A stretch of DNA of 64,000 bases from Wenxinia marina DSM 24838 (GCF_000379485.1 NZ_KB902314.1:124001-188000); one strand, 5' to 3'; counted from the stretch's first letter, positions 10,627 through 20,222 are shown. Program-made: numbers and translations. The notes: generated from the letters alone by a model not told the origin.

Positions 10627-11720
10627 GGGGCGGGCCTTTCGGTGGCGATCGAGACGCCGCCTTCCTCGGCGACCTCCACATACTGCGCCCGCGCGCCCAG
10701 CTCTTCAAACAGCTCGGGCCCGGTGCCGGTCAGGAAGGCCTGCGCCCCCAGCGCGACGATCTCGTCGTACAGCCTCGCGCGGCGCTGGGCGTCGAGGTGC
10801 GCCGACACCTCGTCCAGGATCAGGATCGGCACCTCGCCCTCCACCGCCGCGAGAGCGCGGGCGTTGGCGAGGATCAGCGAGATCAGCAGCGCCTTCTGCT
10901 CGCCGGTGGAGCAGTCCCGCGCGGCGACGCCCTTCGCCGCCCAGACCGCGTCGAGATCGGCCCGGTGCGGCCCGACCAGCGTCCGCCCGGCGGCCAGGTC
11001 GCGCGGCCGGCTCTCCGCCAGCGCCGCCGTCAGCGCCGCCGCGTCCTGCGGCAGGTCGCGGTCGGGATGGGTCAGCGACAGGTCGGGCGCCGGAAACGCG
11101 GTGTCGGCGTTCGCCACGGCGTAGGCCAGCCGGGCGATGGCGGCCGCCCGGTTCCGAACGATCGCCTCGCCCGCCGCGCCCATCTGCGCCTCGAGCGCGC
11201 CATACCAGTGCGCGTCGCGCACCATGTCCTTCAGCAGGCGGTTTCGCTCGCGCATCGCCCGCTCGTAGTCGAGCGCCGCCTCGGCGTGTCCGGGAAAGAA
11301 CGACAGCGTCATCCGGTCGAGGAACCGACGCCTCCCCTCGGCCCCCTCGATCCACAGCCGATCCATCGACGGCACCAGCCACAGCACCCGCGCCAGCGCC
11401 GCGAGCGAGGTCTGCGTCGCCGCCTTGCCGTCCACCCGCAGCGCCCGCGCCTGCCCGGCCTCGGCCCAGGTCTCCACCTCGTGCCCGGCGAGCGTGGCGA
11501 CGATCTTCCAGCCCAGCGCCTCGGGCCGCCGCACCAGATCCTCCGCCGCCGCCCGCCGCAGGCCCCGCCCCGGCGACAGGAGGGACACCGCCTCGGCGAG
11601 GTTCGTCTTGCCCGCTCCGTTCGGCCCCCACATGGCGACGGGCCGCCCGTCGAAGTCGAGGACGGTCCGCCGGTGCGAGCGGAAGTGGGACAGGGCGAGG
11701 CGAGACAGGACCGCCGTCAC
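10623..11720 (-). CDS. recF: DNA replication/repair protein RecF
   Basis: A SMC-like ATPase of 365 residues that helps load RecA at gaps during recombinational repair. The Walker A motif WGPNGAGKTNLAEAV lies at about residues 31-45. The ABC-type signature is STGEQKALLISLI, and the Walker B ILILDEVSAHLD comes at about residues 300-311, followed by FLTGTGPELF. The length matches the family. It follows dnaN by 46 bases and overlaps the VOC gene by four. Confidence 0.96.
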   Translation of the reverse strand: MTAVLSRLALSHFRSHRRTVLDFDGRPVAMWGPNGAGKTNLAEAVSLLSPGRGLRRAAAEDLVRRPEALGWKIVATLAGHEVETWAEAGQARALRVDGKAATQTSLAALARVLWLVPSMDRLWIEGAEGRRRFLDRMTLSFFPGHAEAALDYERAMRERNRLLKDMVRDAHWYGALEAQMGAAGEAIVRNRAAAIARLAYAVANADTAFPAPDLSLTHPDRDLPQDAAALTAALAESRPRDLAAGRTLVGPHRADLDAVWAAKGVAARDCSTGEQKALLISLILANARALAAVEGEVPILILDEVSAHLDAQRRARLYDEIVALGAQAFLTGTGPELFEELGARAQYVEVAEEGGVSIATERPAP

Positions 11721-11766
11721 TGGCGCACCGGTCTCGCAAAGGGGCAGGGGCTCAGTCGGGCGCCGG

Positions 11767-12885
11767 TCACACCCGCATCGGCATCACGACGTAGACGGCC
11801 GTGGTGTCGCTGCCCTCGCGCATCAGGGTGGGATCGCCGGAGGAGTTGAACAGGAACACCGCGTTCTCGCGGTCCACCTGGCTCGCGATCTCGAGGAGAT
11901 ACTTGGCGTTGAAGCCGATCTCCAGCCGCTCGTCGCCGTAGGCGACGGCCAGCTCTTCCTCGGCGGCGCCGCTGTCGGGCGCGTTCACCGACAGGACCAG
12001 CCGGTCCTCGTCGAGGGCGAGCTTGACGGCGCGCGACCGCTCGGACGAGACGGTCGCCACGCGGTCGACGGCGCGGGCGAACTCGGCCGCGTCGACCTCG
12101 AGCTTGCGGGGGTTGTTCTGCGGGATGACCCGGGAATAGTCGGGGAAGGTGCCGTCGATTACCTTCGACGTCAGCGTGATCGCCGGCGTGGCGAAGCGCA
12201 CCTTCGTCTCGCTCACCGACACGGCGATCCTCGCCTCGTCGTCGTCCAGCAGCTTGCGCAGCTCGTTCACCGTCTTGCGGGGGACGATCACGCCCGGCAT
12301 CTCCTCGGCGCCGTCCGGCAGGTCGGCGTCGATCCGCGCCAGACGGTGACCGTCGGTCGCCACGCAGCGCAGCATCCGCTGCCCGTCCACGTCGGCCACG
12401 TGCATGTAGACGCCGTTGAGGTAGTAGCGCGTCTCCTCGGTCGAGATCGCGAACTTCGACTTGTCGAACAGCCGTCGCAGCAGCGGCGCGGGGGCCGAGA
12501 AGTTGGAGGCGTAGTCCGAGGACGCCATCACGGGGAAATCCTCGCGCGGAAGCGTCGCCAGCGAGAAGTTCGAGCGCCCGGCCTCGATCGTCAGACGCCC
12601 GCTGGAGCCGTTCTCGGCCAGCGTCACCAGCGCCCCGTCCGGCAGCTTGCGCACGATCTCGTTCAGCAGGACCGCCGGCACCGTCGTGGCGCCCGCCCGC
12701 TCCACCATCGCGGGGGCCTTGTCCACGACCTCGATGTCGAGGTCGGTGGCGCGGAACGACACGTCGGACCCCTCGGCCTCGATCAGGACGTTGGCGAGGA
12801 TCGGGATCGTGTTGCGCCGCTCGACCACCGACTGGGCCTGCGCGACGGCCTTGAGCAGCACGGCCCGCTCGATGCTGAATTTCAT
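11767..12885 (-). CDS. dnaN: DNA polymerase III beta sliding clamp
   Basis: A protein of 372 residues forming the ring-shaped processivity clamp. It starts MKFSIERAVLLKAVAQAQSV and ends TAVYVVMPMRV, the typical clamp C-terminus. Three repeated clamp domains fit the length. It is placed between dnaA and recF as in most bacteria. The 115-base gap to dnaA holds a strong hairpin (12925-12955). Confidence 0.97.
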   Translation of the reverse strand: MKFSIERAVLLKAVAQAQSVVERRNTIPILANVLIEAEGSDVSFRATDLDIEVVDKAPAMVERAGATTVPAVLLNEIVRKLPDGALVTLAENGSSGRLTIEAGRSNFSLATLPREDFPVMASSDYASNFSAPAPLLRRLFDKSKFAISTEETRYYLNGVYMHVADVDGQRMLRCVATDGHRLARIDADLPDGAEEMPGVIVPRKTVNELRKLLDDDEARIAVSVSETKVRFATPAITLTSKVIDGTFPDYSRVIPQNNPRKLEVDAAEFARAVDRVATVSSERSRAVKLALDEDRLVLSVNAPDSGAAEEELAVAYGDERLEIGFNAKYLLEIASQVDRENAVFLFNSSGDPTLMREGSDTTAVYVVMPMRV

Positions 12886-12924
12886 GTCCCTGTCCCCTGG
12901 CGTCCCGGTTCCCGACGCGCGGCC

Positions 12925-12955
12925 GGGAGCGAAAACCTACCGGTTTTCGCCTCCC
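12925..12955 (-). promoter_or_regulatory. Strong hairpin in the dnaA-dnaN gap
   Basis: The stem GCGAAAACC/GGTTTTCGC has a 4-base loop and is extended by GGGAG against CTCCC with one bulged base. It lies between the dnaA stop (13001) and the dnaN start (12885). No run of T follows on the minus strand. It could attenuate read-through or mark a processing site; no factor-independent terminator can be claimed. Confidence 0.5.
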
Positions 12956-13000
12956 ACTCAAGCCGATTGTTCCGGACCTTGGAGGCCGCCGATTCGCCGG

Positions 13001-14341
13001 TCAAGCTTCCAGCGCGCGGCGCAGCAGCGTGACGTCGTCGGCCAGCTGGCTGTCCGTCTGCATCAGCTTCTCGATCTGGCGCACGCCGTGGATGACGGTC
13101 GTGTGGTCGCGTTTGCCGAAGTGCCGGCCGATCTCGGGCAGCGAGCGGTTCGTCAACTGCTTGCACAGGTACATGGCCACCTGCCGCGGCCGGGCGTAGG
13201 CGCGCAGCCGCTTGGGCCCGATCATGTCGCTGACGCGGATGTTGAAATGGTCGCAGACCTTGCGCTGGATCTCGTCGATCGACACCTTGCGGTCCGACGC
13301 CTTGAAGATGTCGGCGAGGCAGTCCTGCGCCAGCTCCACCGTGATTTCGCGCCCGACGAGCGAGGCGAAGGCGTAGAGCCGTGTCATCGCGCCTTCGAGA
13401 ACGCGGACGTTGGTGACGATGCGATGCGCGAGGTAGTCGATCACGCCGTCCCTGATCGTCACGCCGGGATAGATGCCCTCGTAATAGTCGATCTTGGACT
13501 GCAGGATCCCGACCCGCAGTTCGTAGTCGGTCGGGTGCAGGTCCACGACGAGGCCACACTGCAGGCGGCTCTTGATCCGGTCCTCGAGGTCCCGGATGTC
13601 GGCGGGAGAGCGGTCGGCCGAGATGATGATCTGCTTGCCGCTGTCGACCAGGTAGTTGAAGGTGTGGAAGAATTCTTCCTGCGTGCTCTCCTTGCCCGCG
13701 ATGAACTGGACGTCGTCCACCATCAGCACGTCGATGCTGCGGAACATCTGCTTGAAGTCCATCATCTTCTTCTCGCGCAGCGCGGTGATGAAGCGCCACA
13801 TGAAGCTCTCGGCCGAGATGTAGATGACCTTCTTCGACGGGTCGCGCTGGGCGATCTCGTGCGCGACGGCGTGCATCAGGTGGGTCTTGCCGAGGCCGAC
13901 GCCACCGTGAAGGAACAGCGGGTTGAACGCCACCTGGCCGCCCTCGGCCACCCGGCGGGCGGCGGCGTGGGCCAGCTCGTTCGACTTGCCGACGACGAAG
14001 CGATCGAAGGTCAGCCGCGCCTCGGGGCGGAACTCCACCTCGTCCGTGGCGGCCGCGGGCTCTGCCGGCTCGGCGGCCGGGCTCGCCGGCGGGCGCGCGA
14101 TGTTGGCGGTCTGGAAGCGCAGGCGCTGGACGGTCTGTCCGGCCCGGTTGAGGTGAAACAGGATCTGGTCGCCGAAATTGGTCGAGACGTAGTTTCCGAG
14201 GAAGGTCGTCGCGACGCGGAACGTGCAGACGCCGTCATCCAGGCTGTCGAACTCCAGCGGCTCGATCCAGCTTTTGTAGTTGCTGGCCCCCACGGCCCGG
14301 CGCAACCCTTCCCGCACTTCGCCCCATTTTTCTTCGGTCAT
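13001..14341 (-). CDS. dnaA: Chromosomal replication initiator protein DnaA
   Basis: A protein of 446 residues. Domain I begins MTEEKWGEVREGLRRAVGAS. A short Ala/Pro-rich linker (around residues 90-115) leads to the AAA+ domain, with Walker A GGVGLGKTHLMHA and Walker B VLMVDDVQFIAGK. The C-terminal DNA-binding domain carries RDHTTVIHGVRQIEKL, the DnaA signature that reads DnaA boxes. The frame is open further upstream, but ATG at 14341 starts the conserved domain I and is chosen. It is the first gene of the minus-strand dnaA-dnaN-recF block. Confidence 0.97.
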   Translation of the reverse strand: MTEEKWGEVREGLRRAVGASNYKSWIEPLEFDSLDDGVCTFRVATTFLGNYVSTNFGDQILFHLNRAGQTVQRLRFQTANIARPPASPAAEPAEPAAATDEVEFRPEARLTFDRFVVGKSNELAHAAARRVAEGGQVAFNPLFLHGGVGLGKTHLMHAVAHEIAQRDPSKKVIYISAESFMWRFITALREKKMMDFKQMFRSIDVLMVDDVQFIAGKESTQEEFFHTFNYLVDSGKQIIISADRSPADIRDLEDRIKSRLQCGLVVDLHPTDYELRVGILQSKIDYYEGIYPGVTIRDGVIDYLAHRIVTNVRVLEGAMTRLYAFASLVGREITVELAQDCLADIFKASDRKVSIDEIQRKVCDHFNIRVSDMIGPKRLRAYARPRQVAMYLCKQLTNRSLPEIGRHFGKRDHTTVIHGVRQIEKLMQTDSQLADDVTLLRRALEA

Positions 14342-15020
14342 GTCCCACCGCTCTGTTCTCGTTATGGGACACGCCGGCCGCAGGCGGCCGTGGGTCCCCC
14401 CAGGGCGCGGCCCGACAGGCACGACGCGACCGTCCCTCCCGCTTCCCGGGATGGGTGGCGCGTCATCGTCCTGGTCGAGGGGCACGCCCCGGAGCCTACG
14501 CCGGGCGGTCCCCGTCGATATCGCTCCGGTTGTCGGAAACAGCGACATGTCAGACGTGGTGCCGCAGCAGCTCCACGCGAGAAGATACCGGTCGCCGGTG
14601 CGCCTCTGCACCGACGGCATGTGTCTTCGTCAAGGCTCACGAGAGGTGTCGATCTTGTGGCCGTCCCACCGGCCTCGTCACCTGCTTGCCTCTGACTGTC
14701 CCTGTTCCCCCAGGAGCGACCCGAGTCGCTGAAGTGAAGCTAGCAAGGCGTTCACGAACCCTTCAACCGAACAAAGCGGGTTGACCACCGAATGGCGGGC
14801 GGCGAATCCGCCAGTGCCTTGAATCCGGCAGGCTTAAAAGTTTCGTGTGGCTTTCATGCGCACGTCCCGCCCGGTAGAGCCCCGGGCGGCGTCGCGGCGC
14901 GCTTGACTCCGGGACCGGGCGGGGGGCGGCAGGGCGAGAATCTGGCCCGCCGCCAGAGACGAAAAAGGCGGCCCCGAAGGACCGCCTTTACAATCTGGGG
15001 TTGGCCAGCGAGGCCGCGAC
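14342..15020. other. Gene-free region between dnaA and rpsT, candidate origin region
   Basis: No credible gene in 679 bases. The segment 14700-15022 is comparatively AT-rich in places (CTTAAAAGTTTC near 14833). It carries six GANTC sites: 14723, 14804, 14821, 14905, 14938 and 15018. It must hold the dnaA promoter, and rpsT ends in it with a terminator (14960-14989). No copy of TTATCCACA or its complement was found, only partial TGTGG cores. An origin is therefore inferred only from gene context. Confidence 0.35.
14960..14989 (-). terminator. Rho-independent terminator of rpsT
   Basis: Read on the minus strand, an 11-bp stem AAAGGCGGTCC/GGGCCGCCTTT closes on a TTCG tetraloop and continues into TTTTTC. 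It stands about 30 bases after the rpsT stop. Confidence 0.88.
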
Positions 15021-15284
15021 TCACCCGAGCGATTTGACCCGGCTGGACAGGCGCGAAATCTTCCGCGAGGCGGTGTTCTTGTGGAACACGCCCTTGGTCA
15101 CGCCGCGCATCAGTTCGGGCTGGGCGGCCTTGAGCGCGGCGGCGGCGGCGTCCTTGTCGCCGGAGGCGATCGCCTCCTCGACCTTGCGCAGGTAGGTGCG
15201 GATGCGCGAGCGGCGGGCCTTGTTGACGGCGGTGCGGCGCTCGGCCTGGCGGGCGCGTTTCTGGGACTGGGGCGAATTGGCCAT
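15021..15284 (-). CDS. rpsT: 30S ribosomal protein S20
   Basis: A protein of 87 residues binding 16S rRNA early in 30S assembly. It is Ala-, Lys- and Arg-rich, begins [20 protein letters not shown] and contains [15 protein letters not shown] and [19 protein letters not shown], all typical of S20. It is a single-gene unit with its own terminator. Its place next to dnaA is common in alphaproteobacteria. Confidence 0.97.
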   Translation of the reverse strand: MANSPQSQKRARQAERRTAVNKARRSRIRTYLRKVEEAIASGDKDAAAAALKAAQPELMRGVTKGVFHKNTASRKISRLSSRVKSLG

Positions 15285-15444
15285 GTGACTGTCTCTCTCG
15301 TCGGGTCTCGTTCAAATCCGTGGCAGCGGGATGAGGCCCGACCCCGGTCCATCGTCCGGGGGCAATCCTGCCTGAGCGGGCATCACGCGCATGTCGGCGC
15401 GGCCAATAGCGCGAGTCGGCCGCGAAGGAAAGGCCGAACGGCGG

Positions 15445-16221
15445 TCAGCGGTCGCGGAACTGCGCCTCGCGCTTCTCGCGGAAGGCGGCCATGCCCTCCT
15501 TCTGGTCCTCGGTGGCGAACATCGAGTGGAACAGCCGCCGCTCGAACAGCAGGCCCTCGGCCATCGTCGTCTCGTAGGCGCGGTTCACCGACTCCTTCGC
15601 GGCGGCGGCCACGATGGTCGACTTCTCGGCGATCTTCATCGCCGCGCCGCGGGCCTCTTCCATCAGCTTCTTGGCCGGCACGACCCGGCTGACGAGGCCG
15701 GACCGCTCCGCCTCGGCGGCGTCCATGAAGCGGCCGGTGAGGTGCATGTCCATCGACTTGGCCTTGCCGACGAACCGGGTCAGCCGCTGCGTCCCGCCCA
15801 TCCCGGCAATGACGCCGAGGTTGATCTCGGGCTGGCCGAACTTCGCCGTCTCGGACGCGATGATGAAATCGCACATCATGGCCAGTTCGCACCCGCCGCC
15901 GAGGGCGTAGCCCGACACGGCGGCGATGATCGGCTTGCGGATCCGGGCGAAGCGCGCGGCCTCGGACCCGAAGAGGTCCTCTTCCAGCACGTCTACGAAG
16001 CTCTTGTCCGCCATCTCGGTGATGTCCGCCCCGGCGGCGAATGCCTTTTCCGAACCGGTGATGATGATCGCGCGGACCTTCTCGCCCCGGTCCGCCTCTT
16101 CCAGCGCCTGCAACAGCTCGCGCAGCAGCTGCAGGTTCAGCGCGTTCAGGGCGTCGGGCCGGTTCAGGGTGATGACGGCGATGCCGTCCACCTGATCGAC
16201 GATGATCGTCTCGTAGGCCAT
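15445..16221 (-). CDS. Enoyl-CoA hydratase
   Basis: A protein of 258 residues, the standard length for short-chain enoyl-CoA hydratase (EC 4.2.1.17), which adds water to trans-2-enoyl-CoA in fatty acid beta-oxidation. The crotonase oxyanion-hole segments [10 protein letters not shown] and [15 protein letters not shown] are present. The two catalytic glutamates are expected in CELAMM and in [22 protein letters not shown] at 16221 gives [13 protein letters not shown]. It stands alone between mutM and rpsT on the minus strand. Confidence 0.93.
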   Translation of the reverse strand: MAYETIIVDQVDGIAVITLNRPDALNALNLQLLRELLQALEEADRGEKVRAIIITGSEKAFAAGADITEMADKSFVDVLEEDLFGSEAARFARIRKPIIAAVSGYALGGGCELAMMCDFIIASETAKFGQPEINLGVIAGMGGTQRLTRFVGKAKSMDMHLTGRFMDAAEAERSGLVSRVVPAKKLMEEARGAAMKIAEKSTIVAAAAKESVNRAYETTMAEGLLFERRLFHSMFATEDQKEGMAAFREKREAQFRDR

Positions 16222-16296
16222 CCGCTGTCCCCTTCTGGCTGGCTCGACTTCGCAACCTTCACGAAGCGGACAGGGCAATCAAGACCGTCTTTGGCG

Positions 16297-17148
16297 TCAC
16301 CTCTGGCAGCGCGGACAGAAGAACGTCGACCGTCCGGACTGCACGATCCGGGCGATAGTGCCGTCGCAGCCGGGGGTGGGGCAGGGCGCGCCCTCTCGAT
16401 CGTAGACCCGGAACGCGTGCTGAAAATAGCCCAGCTCGCCGTCCGCCTGCCGGTGGTCGCGCAGGGACGAGCCGCCCGCTTCGATCGCCTCTTCCAGCAC
16501 CGTCCGGATCGCCGGGACAAGGGTCGCCGCCCGCGCCGCCGACAGCCGGTCGGCCCGCCGTGTGGGCCGAATGCCCGTCCGGTGCAGCACCTCGCAGACA
16601 TAGATGTTGCCGAGGCCCGCGATCAGCTTCTGGTCCAGCAGGGCCGACTTGAGCGGCGTCCGCCGGCCTCTGAGCCGCGCTGCGAGGTACGTCTCGTCGA
16701 AGGCGTTCCCCAGCGGCTCCGGCCCCAGATCCTTCAGCAGCCAGTGCGCCTCTACGCCCTCGGTCGGCATCAAATCCATCGCGCCGAACCGCCGCGCGTC
16801 GTTGAACGTCACCCGCGCCCCGCCGTCGAGGTCGAGCACCACGTGGTCGTGCTTCTGCGGCGCCGGGTGCTCGTTGTGGAAGGCGCCCAGCTGAACCCCC
16901 GACACCAGCATCCGCCCCGACATGCCGAGATGCACCAGCAACGTCTCGCCGCCGTCGAGGTCGAGCAGCAGATACTTCGATCGCCGCCGCAGACGCTCCA
17001 CCCGGCGGCCGGTCAGCCGCTCGGCCATCCGCTCGGGCAGCGGCCAGCGCAGGTCGGGGCGGTTCACCGCGGCCGACAGGATCGTGCGCCCCTCCATCGC
17101 GGGGGCCAGCCCGCGGCGAACCGTCTCGACCTCTGGCAATTCCGGCAT
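16297..17148 (-). CDS. mutM: Formamidopyrimidine-DNA glycosylase
   Basis: A base-excision repair enzyme of 283 residues that removes 8-oxoguanine and formamidopyrimidines and has AP-lyase activity. After Met the sequence is [13 protein letters not shown], giving the catalytic N-terminal proline and Glu. A beta-hairpin lysine in the [11 protein letters not shown] region and the C-terminal zinc finger ([10 protein letters not shown] then FFCPRCQR) are both present. It is divergent from ubiE, with two perfect palindromes between them. MutY, its partner in the 8-oxoG defence, is also in this window (60964). Confidence 0.96.
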   Translation of the reverse strand: MPELPEVETVRRGLAPAMEGRTILSAAVNRPDLRWPLPERMAERLTGRRVERLRRRSKYLLLDLDGGETLLVHLGMSGRMLVSGVQLGAFHNEHPAPQKHDHVVLDLDGGARVTFNDARRFGAMDLMPTEGVEAHWLLKDLGPEPLGNAFDETYLAARLRGRRTPLKSALLDQKLIAGLGNIYVCEVLHRTGIRPTRRADRLSAARAATLVPAIRTVLEEAIEAGGSSLRDHRQADGELGYFQHAFRVYDREGAPCPTPGCDGTIARIVQSGRSTFFCPRCQR

Positions 17149-17182
17149 TGCGCGCTTTCTAAAGGCAGGAGCGATGTGTAAG

Positions 17183-17229
17183 GCAGTTTCTGCGCAGAAA
17201 CTGCAGGCAGAAAATGCGCATTTTCTGCC
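17183..17229. repeat. Two adjacent perfect palindromes between mutM and ubiE
   Basis: Positions 17183-17204 form a perfect 22-bp palindrome (half GCAGTTTCTGC). After one base, 17206-17229 form a perfect 24-bp palindrome (half GGCAGAAAATGC). Both have GCGC centres and A/T-rich arms. They lie in the divergent promoter region, ending 24 bases before the ubiE start. The same style of paired palindrome occurs at 41413-41479 and 53223-53274. Confidence 0.85.
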
Positions 17230-17252
17230 GCCAATCCAGAGGCGGACGAGAG

Positions 17253-18005
17253 ATGACCGACGGGCAGGACAGGACCACGCACTTCGGCTACCAGACCGTG
17301 CCCGAGGCCGAGAAGGCCGACCGGGTCCGCGGCGTCTTCACCTCGGTCGCGACGCGCTACGACCTGATGAACGACCTGATGTCCGCCGGCATCCACCGCC
17401 TGTGGAAGGATGCGATGATGGACTGGCTGGCGCCCCGCCGCGGCCAGCGCCTCCTCGACGTCGCGGGCGGCACTGGCGACATCGCCTTCCGCTTTCTCGG
17501 GCGCGCCGGGACGGCGCAGGCGACGGTTCTCGACCTCACCGCCTCCATGCTCGAGGCCGGGCGCGCCCGGGCCGAGGCGGAAAGCCTTGCGGACAGCCTC
17601 GACTGGGTGGTCGGCGATGCGATGGCGCTGCCGTTCCCCGACTCCAGCTTCGATGTCTACACGATCTCGTTCGGCATCCGGAACGTAACCCGCCCCGAGG
17701 ACGCACTGGCCGAGGCGTACCGCGTCCTGCGCCCCGGCGGCCGGTTGATGGTGCTGGAGTTCAGCCGCGTGCCGAACCCGATGCTGCGGGCCGCCTACGA
17801 CGCCTATTCCTTCAACGTCATCCCGGCCATGGGCCGGGCGGTGACCGGGGACCGCGACAGCTACCAGTACCTCGTGGAATCGATCCGCCGCTTCCCGGAT
17901 CAGGAGACGTTCCTGTCGATGATCCGCGCCGCGGGCTTCGGCAACGCCGCCTACCGGAACCTGACGATGGGCGTCGCCTGCCTCCATTCGGGGTGGAAGC
18001 TGTAA
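17253..18005 (+). CDS. ubiE: Demethylmenaquinone/2-methoxy-6-polyprenyl-benzoquinol C-methyltransferase
   Basis: A protein of 250 residues with the class I SAM-dependent methyltransferase fold, making the C-methylation step of ubiquinone synthesis. Motif I is [39 protein letters not shown] and [12 protein letters not shown] are UbiE/COQ5 signatures. ATG at 17253 is preceded by AGAGG about ten bases upstream and gives the usual N-terminus. An in-frame ATG at 17214 lies inside the palindrome and is less likely. It is followed after one base by ubiB. Confidence 0.96.
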   Translation: MTDGQDRTTHFGYQTVPEAEKADRVRGVFTSVATRYDLMNDLMSAGIHRLWKDAMMDWLAPRRGQRLLDVAGGTGDIAFRFLGRAGTAQATVLDLTASMLEAGRARAEAESLADSLDWVVGDAMALPFPDSSFDVYTISFGIRNVTRPEDALAEAYRVLRPGGRLMVLEFSRVPNPMLRAAYDAYSFNVIPAMGRAVTGDRDSYQYLVESIRRFPDQETFLSMIRAAGFGNAAYRNLTMGVACLHSGWKL

Positions 18006-18006
18006 C

Positions 18007-19536
18007 GTGCGCGGCCCGCACAACATCCTGCGGGTGATCCGGACCGGCGCCACGTTCGAGAGGACGGGCGCCATGACCGTCGCCCTCGCCGCGTTCGACG
18101 CGCCGCCGCTGGTGCGGGCCGCGCTGCGCATCCTCGCGTGGCCGTTCCGCTGGCTCGGCTATGCCGGCGATCCGACCATGCCGCCGGTGACGCGGGCGCT
18201 GACCGCGCTGGGCCCCGCCTACATCAAGTTCGGCCAGATCCTCTCGACCCGCCCCGACGTGGTGGGCGAGGATCTGGCCCTGCAGCTGATGGTGCTGCAG
18301 GACAAGCTGCCGCCCTTCCCGAAGGCGGAGGCCCGCCTCGCCGTCGAGCGCGAGCTGGAGCGGCCGGTGGACGAGTTGTTCTCCGAGTTCTCCGAGCCGG
18401 TCGCCGCCGCGTCCATCGCGCAGGTGCACCATGCCCGATTGGCGCGCACCGGCGAGGAGGTCGCGGTCAAGGTCCTTCGGCCCGGGATCGAGCGGGCGTT
18501 CCGGCGCGACATCGACGCGTTCTACTTCCTCGCCCGCATCGTCGAAGTCCTCTCGCCGAACTCGCGCCGCCTGCGCCCGATGGAGGTGATCCGCCACTTC
18601 GAGGGCGTGGTGATGGGCGAGCTGGACCTGCGGCTGGAAGCTGCCTCCGCGGGCGAGTTCGCCGCCAACACCGCCGGCGACGAGGGCTTCGTCGTGCCGC
18701 CCGTCCACTGGGATCTGTCGGGGCGCCGGGTCATGACCCTCGGTTGGGCCGAAGGGACCGGCATGGGCGACCTCGCCGCCATCGACGCCGCCGGTCACGA
18801 CCGCCGCGTGCTGGCCGAGCGGGTGCTGCAGCTGTTCCTGCGCCACGCTTTGCGCGACGGCTTCTTCCACGGCGACATGCACCAGGGGAACCTCAAGGTG
18901 GCGAAGGGCGGGGACATCGTCGCCTACGATTTCGGCATCATGGGGCGGATCGATGAATACACCCGCCGGGTCTATGCCGAGATCATCATCGGCTTCATTC
19001 GAAAGGATTATGCCCGCGTCGCCGAGGTGCATTTCGAGGCTGGCTACGTGCCGGCCGATCGCGACGTGGACGAGTTCGCCCGCGCGCTGCGCGCGGTGGG
19101 CGAGCCGATCTTCGGCATGGACGCCTCGCGCATCTCGATGGGGCGGCTGCTGTCCTACCTCTTCGAGGTGACCGAGCGGTTCGGGATGGAGACGCGGACC
19201 GAGCTGATCCTGCTGCAGCGCACGATGGTGGTGGTCGAGGGCGTGGCCCGCTCGCTCGACCCGCACATCAACATCTGGCAGGCGGCGCGGCCCGTGGTCG
19301 AGGGCTACATCCGCGAGTTCTTCGGCCCCAAGGCGCTGCTGCGGGATCTGCGCCGGACCGCGTTGGTCCTCGCCCGCTTCGGCCCGCGCCTGCCGCACCT
19401 CGCCGAAGCGGCGCTGATCCGGCAGAGCCTTCCGCCCGCGCCGCCGCAACGCCCGTCTCGGGCCGGCCCTCTCCTGTGGATCGCGACCGGGGCGGCGGCG
19501 ACCCTGGTGGGCGTCCTGGCGGCCGGACTGCTCTAG
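18007..19536 (+). CDS. ubiB: UbiB-family atypical kinase for ubiquinone synthesis
   Basis: A protein of 509 residues starting with GTG one base after the ubiE stop (MRGPHNILRVIRTGATFE). It has the ADCK/UbiB kinase-like fold: AYIKFGQILSTRPDV (KxGQ motif), HGDMHQGNLKV (catalytic loop) and AYDFGIMGR (DFG-like). The C-terminus has a hydrophobic segment LLWIATGAAATLVGVLAAGLL, expected to anchor it to the inner membrane. The family supports ubiquinone synthesis through an ATPase activity; the direct substrate is still debated. It overlaps the end of the opposing flgD by four bases. Confidence 0.95.
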   Translation: MRGPHNILRVIRTGATFERTGAMTVALAAFDAPPLVRAALRILAWPFRWLGYAGDPTMPPVTRALTALGPAYIKFGQILSTRPDVVGEDLALQLMVLQDKLPPFPKAEARLAVERELERPVDELFSEFSEPVAAASIAQVHHARLARTGEEVAVKVLRPGIERAFRRDIDAFYFLARIVEVLSPNSRRLRPMEVIRHFEGVVMGELDLRLEAASAGEFAANTAGDEGFVVPPVHWDLSGRRVMTLGWAEGTGMGDLAAIDAAGHDRRVLAERVLQLFLRHALRDGFFHGDMHQGNLKVAKGGDIVAYDFGIMGRIDEYTRRVYAEIIIGFIRKDYARVAEVHFEAGYVPADRDVDEFARALRAVGEPIFGMDASRISMGRLLSYLFEVTERFGMETRTELILLQRTMVVVEGVARSLDPHINIWQAARPVVEGYIREFFGPKALLRDLRRTALVLARFGPRLPHLAEAALIRQSLPPAPPQRPSRAGPLLWIATGAAATLVGVLAAGLL

Positions 19537-20204
19537 GCCGCCGGCGGCTGCCGGAGCGCGCTTATCAGGCTGGCCGGGATCTGCTGGCCTCCCGCGAACT
19601 GCAGCACGATCTCGTCTCCGATCGACAGCACTTCCGTCACCCTCTGGTAGAGTTCGGCCGTCTCGCGCAACAGCTCCTCGCCTTCGGCGGAGCTGACGAC
19701 CTCGAACCTGTACAATCCCTCGGGCAGCGGCGCGCCCCCGTCGTCGAGGCCCGTCCAGACATAGGGCTCCGCCGAGACCGGCAGGTCGATCTCCTGCACG
19801 ACTTCGCCGGCCTCGTCCGTGACGACGAGGGCCACCTCGTCCGCAATCGCCGCGGGATTGGGCGAGATCGTGATCGGCGCGCCGTCGTACCCGGCGGGGA
19901 TCGGCGCCCGCGCCTCCTGCCCCACCCAACCCGCCATCTGTGCCATGCCGGACAGGTTCATCTGCGACATCAGGCCCGTCAGCAGGTCGTTGGTCAGAAC
20001 CTGTTGCTCCACCTGCGAGAAGGTCGCGAGCTGCACCGCATAGTCCGCCGATTCGATAGGGTTGAGCGGGTCCTGGTTGGTCATCTGCGCAGTGAGCATC
20101 TTGAGGAACACTTCGAAATCGGACGAGATGACGCCGCTCCGTGAAGATGGTGGAGTGGCGGCCGCTGCGGACCGGGTGGCGGTGCCTAAGGGGGAAATTT
20201 CCAC
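19533..20204 (-). CDS. flgD: Flagellar hook assembly scaffold FlgD
   Basis: A protein of 223 residues. The N-terminal conserved part FLKMLTAQMTNQDPLNPIES matches the FlgD signature and is followed by TFSQVEQQVLTNDLL. The C-terminal half fits the FlgD Ig-like/tudor region (GLYRFEVVSSAEG). FlgD caps the growing hook and is shed when the hook is finished. It follows fliK by 18 bases on the same strand, so the two are likely one transcript covering hook assembly and length control. Confidence 0.93.
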   Translation of the reverse strand: MEISPLGTATRSAAAATPPSSRSGVISSDFEVFLKMLTAQMTNQDPLNPIESADYAVQLATFSQVEQQVLTNDLLTGLMSQMNLSGMAQMAGWVGQEARAPIPAGYDGAPITISPNPAAIADEVALVVTDEAGEVVQEIDLPVSAEPYVWTGLDDGGAPLPEGLYRFEVVSSAEGEELLRETAELYQRVTEVLSIGDEIVLQFAGGQQIPASLISALRQPPAA

Positions 20205-20222
20205 GTCAGTCTCCGGTGCAGG

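Noticed and set aside
14342-14990. DnaA boxes marking oriC
   Set aside because: No TTATCCACA or one-mismatch copy was found by eye; only TGTGG cores near 14655 and 14848. The origin is kept as an inference from gene order only.
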